DNA from: Gymnothorax reevesii
Lineage: Eukaryota; Chordata; Actinopteri; Anguilliformes; Muraenidae
Direction of reading: 5' to 3'
NCBI GenBank assembly: GCA_029721435.1
Contig: CM056583.1
Span: forward strand, 89,531,620 to 89,595,619
DNA length: 64,000 bases
The number at the start of each line of letters is the position of its first letter. Positions within the stretch are counted from its first letter, which is position 1. This document shows, piece by piece, positions 61,350-64,000 of the stretch. A model generated the notes under the pieces. It was not told where the DNA came from. It did not search any database and worked only from the letters and a program-made list of their open reading frames with translations. The translations under genes were made by a program, and so were the position numbers.

Positions 61350-61850
61350 AAACTGGGGAATCAGAAAAATGAAACAGGACGCAACCTTAACACCAGACTT
61401 AAAGAACATAAACGAGCCACTGTAACTGGAGACACTAACAGCATTGCTGAACATCACCGAGTAACTAAGCAAACTATTGACTGGGACTCTGCACAATGTA
61501 TTGATTTTAGCACATCCTGGCAACAAAGACTCACGCTTGAAAGCTGGTATACAAATTTAGAACAGAACCCCCTCAATCAATCCCAACAACTTCCAACCCC
61601 CTACAGACGTTAACAAAACACCACAGCAAAAAATTATCCGGGACACTAATATCCAATCACTTGACACCTCATCTAATTGTAACAATTCCCAATCACAACA
61701 GACAAATAACAACCTATCAGACATGACTGACTAGATAAATGTGCTTGATGAAGACCGTTTTGCGTTTTGACTCTGAAGATGACCACTGCTGAGGTGGTCG
61801 AAATGTCAGCAAACAACTGTCTTTTTAAAGACAACTTTTACCCAGAAGAT
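61350..61850 (+). mobile_element. Penelope-like element 3' fragment
   Basis: The C-terminal GIY-YIG endonuclease coding sequence (to 61613) is followed by a non-coding tail. The tail contains gaccactgctgaggtggtcg then aaatgtcagc (61781-61810), a hairpin followed by a GAAA-GTC-like motif. The reverse transcriptase and the 5' part are absent. Confidence 0.75.
61353..61613 (+). pseudogene. GIY-YIG endonuclease end of Penelope-like polymerase
   Basis: The frame gives ETGRNLNTRLKEHKRATVTG, then IAEHHRVTKQTIDWDSAQCI, RLTLESWYTNLEQNPLNQSQ and QLPTPYRR before the stop. The Arg-x3-Arg-Leu-x-Glu-His segment and the Glu in LESW correspond to catalytic positions of GIY-YIG nucleases in Penelope-like elements. 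The GIY and YIG strands themselves are missing. The preceding 60 codons of the open frame (from 61167) show no homology I recognise, so the nuclease is truncated at its N-terminal side. Confidence 0.78.
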
Positions 61851-62226
61851 TACTCTTCCATCAGTGTAACGGGCCCTGGTTTCAAATCTGTTCTCGTGAA
61901 ATGAAAATGTCACTTAGAGATAGCACTTCATGGAACTTCGACTTAATGCTGTTTCGTCAAATGTCCAAGGTGTGCACATTTTCTACGCCTTCTTTTTGAT
62001 TCTTGCCTTGATGAATGCACTTCAATAAAAGGCTGAATTTTTAGGGACAATAAAAAATGCCTTGAGGTAATTTTTATGTTACTTTGTTCATGTTCGTTGA
62101 CTATTTAATTAGTGTAAAATACATCGATAGAAGAGTTCTATTTTGTTCTTTAATAGATCGGTGAAGTACATACAAACAAAATGAAGTTTGACTCCACTGG
62201 AGCAGATTTAGTTTCAATGAAACGAC
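61851..62226. other. Unassigned non-coding interval
   Basis: No supported feature is seen. Confidence 0.4.
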
Positions 62227-62480
62227 CCAGACAGCTCGCATATGTCCGGCCGACGTCAGCACGATGAATGAAGGTGCATTGGTGAGACACATTATGGAGA
62301 GCGTTTGATGATTAGGAATACGTCGCCGAGACATGAGCATTTAGTTAAATTTGGTAAATTGCAAATGCCGATGTCTCGGCGACGCATTACCAATTAGCAA
62401 ACACTCTCCATCATGTGTCTCGCCGATGCAACTTCATTCATCGTGCCGATGTCGGCAAGATGTATGCATGCTGTCTGGGA
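62227..62480. mobile_element. 254-bp foldback (palindromic) element
   Basis: The ends are cccagacagc and gctgtctggg. The arms of about 115 bp each include cacgatgaatgaaggtgcat, gagacacattatggagag and cgtcgccgagacat on the left and their complements on the right. Only about 20 bp lie between the arms. No reading frame and no clear target duplication are seen. Confidence 0.85.
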
Positions 62481-62739
62481 AGCAATTAAACAAAAATGTA
62501 AATACAAAGAAAAGGTAAAAATTGGTAAAAAGTAAGAGCCACAAGCACCCCAGCAATTATTTATATAAAAAGTATGCTTCTGCTGCTCAGAAAAAAAAAA
62601 GTCACGTGCAGCTGAAGTTAGACCCCAGGGCTCCCGCATTATAATGCAGTGTGTATTGGCTAGTCATTCAAACATGAGTCAGCAAAGCATATCATGCACC
62701 TATGCGGCCGTATTGTACTGCTGCGGTCTTTAAGTACTT
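62481..62739. other. Unassigned non-coding interval
   Basis: No supported feature is seen. Confidence 0.4.
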
Positions 62740-63230
62740 CTGCGTAATGGCGCATGGATTCTTTCAAAAGACCACTTAAAATGACTGTTGAATATTTAGT
62801 GGACAACTATGGTGAGAATACCAAAAAGAAACCAGTTTGGCGACTGTATTGCTGAGCTTTTTGAGGCTTTGTGCGTAATGGAATGCAAAGTAAGTAAAAA
62901 CAGCAATCAAAACAAATGCCCCAGCAACTATGTACACAAAAACTGTTTTGCAATGGTATATTCTGGACTGTGTAAACTCAAAATGCGAGCATATATGACC
63001 ATCACCCGCACAATAGCTAAATGAGTCACCCTACTATTTACGATGATGCATCTAGTAATGCTTCATCGCCATGTGAAGAGTGAGCCGGCAACTCTTAAAA
63101 ATAACTTTGATGACATCTGATGAATATCTGGTGGATAATTATACCAAAATTACTAGAAATAAACCAGATTTGCGTTTATATTGTTGTGCTCTATGAGTAC
63201 CTGTGCCTAATGGCACATGGAATCTCAGAT
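62740..63230 (+). repeat. Diverged tandem duplication
   Basis: 62780-62890 and 63115-63225 align as decayed duplicates. Examples are tatttagtggacaactatgg against tatctggtggataattatac, and ctgtattgctgagctttttg against atattgttgtgctctatgag. Both are followed by gcgtaatgg/gcctaatgg. The origin is unknown. Confidence 0.5.
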
Positions 63231-63860
63231 AGACACACCAAGAGTGCAAGGCTCTTCTCAAGCTAGGTCTGTGCGATTATGGTGGTTGAGGGCTTGCTGG
63301 AAACATCAGAGCCCATAGAATCAAATGGCCACCACCAAAATCACCAAAATTAAACTGACAGCATCATTAGCTGATCACAGAGAAGACGATGCATTGCGTG
63401 CAAGCAGAATGCTGAGGGCCTGACATTTTTGGAAGCAATGACCCGGAAACATACATGCATGGAGTCTTGCAGATCCAATTTTAATTAAACACTGACACAT
63501 TGGGCTCACAATAGCCAGCGCAGATTTACCTTAGTATACGTTCATTATTTTTTTAAATAATAGAGCAATGGTAAGAAAGAATTATTGCTCTCTTTAGACT
63601 GTAAAGTGTATGCCTGCTGTTCTTTGAGTGTGGTGTCAGATTTAAATGACCAGGCTTATTTCATTGGATTCTGTAGAATTTCCTTTTGCATTTGATGTTT
63701 TGTTGTTTGTATGCATATTCCAAATTCAGAAAGGAAATGCTAGCGATGGAGCACTGATATTATTTTACTTGGTGCTTGAATTGTGTTCGGTTGAGATAAA
63801 AATGAAGTGCTTGTTTCCAAGATGCAATATATCCATTTTATTCATTTTGAGAAAATGAAC
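63231..63860. other. Unassigned non-coding interval
   Basis: No supported feature is seen. Confidence 0.4.
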
Positions 63861-64000
63861 TTGAACCCTGGTGAGGATGGGTGGGGACGGACCCCTTGAG
63901 AGGATTGGTGGGGATGGAACCTTGGAGATGATGGGTGGGGATGGAACCCCGGAGAGGATGGGTGGGGATGGAACCCTGGAGAGGATGGGTGGGGAGGGAA
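63861..64000. repeat. 27-bp minisatellite running off the right edge
   Basis: About five units of the form ggagaggatgggtggggatg plus gaaccct. Units become more uniform toward the right edge, so the array probably continues beyond the window. Confidence 0.93.

Noticed and set aside
61167..61350. N-terminal part of the GIY-YIG frame as a real domain
   Set aside because: The sequence has scattered Cys residues but no GIY or YIG strands or other motif. It is probably unrelated sequence joined upstream of the Penelope remnant.

Overview
This window reads as intergenic or intronic DNA from a fish, most likely a ray-finned fish. The evidence is the repeat population: many Tc1/mariner copies of types familiar from fish genomes, hAT-type and palindromic MITEs, tRNA-headed SINEs, L2, L1/Tx1-like and jockey-group LINE fragments, a Penelope-like remnant, a Gmr1-type LTR retrotransposon, and abundant (GT)n, (AT)n and minisatellite arrays. 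I found no convincing host protein-coding gene. All of the long or recognisable reading frames belong to mobile elements. Most other open frames are chance frames or translations of tandem repeats.

Layout. Positions 1-8400 hold a Tc1 cut by the window edge, a hAT MITE with long inverted repeats (871-1450), another MITE (2270-2823), two LINE tails and a composite non-autonomous element (6469-7875). Positions 8398-10017 are a complete Tc1-like transposon with 285-bp inverted repeats and a dead transposase. Positions 10.4-22.5 kb hold a MITE family member, SINEs, a hAT element inserted in a SINE with an 8-bp duplication, an 80-bp palindromic MITE, a decayed Tc1, nine copies of a 45-bp minisatellite, and a Tc1 carrying both a solo LTR and a TTAA-flanked MITE. 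Positions 23.1-24.9 kb hold a second, inverted copy of the composite element. Positions 25.4-27.7 kb hold a Tc1 split by a SINE.

The centrepiece is 30518-36541: a nearly intact Gmr1-like Ty3/gypsy retrotransposon. It has 495-bp LTRs differing at only four visible positions, a 4-bp target duplication, a primer-binding site matching tRNA-Pro, a gag with a SCAN-like capsid segment, and integrase encoded before reverse transcriptase. One in-frame TGA interrupts an otherwise continuous frame. The solo LTR at 21189-21688 is the same family.

From 36.9 kb on there are minisatellites, Tc1 and LINE pieces, and at 46.2-49.36 kb a second young element: a LINE with an uninterrupted 932-residue endonuclease/reverse transcriptase frame and the tail of its ORF1. 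Positions 53.9-58.6 kb are a Tc1 split by about 3.9 kb of later material that includes an L2 LINE. It is followed by an L1-like LINE with its own MITE insertion, a Penelope-like GIY-YIG remnant (about 61.35-61.85 kb), a 254-bp foldback element (62227-62480) and a 27-bp minisatellite running off the right edge.

The biology here is therefore a layered record of insertion. LTR identity, target duplications and interruptions give a relative order: Tc1 and SINE copies are older, and the Gmr1-like element and the AT-rich LINE are among the youngest.
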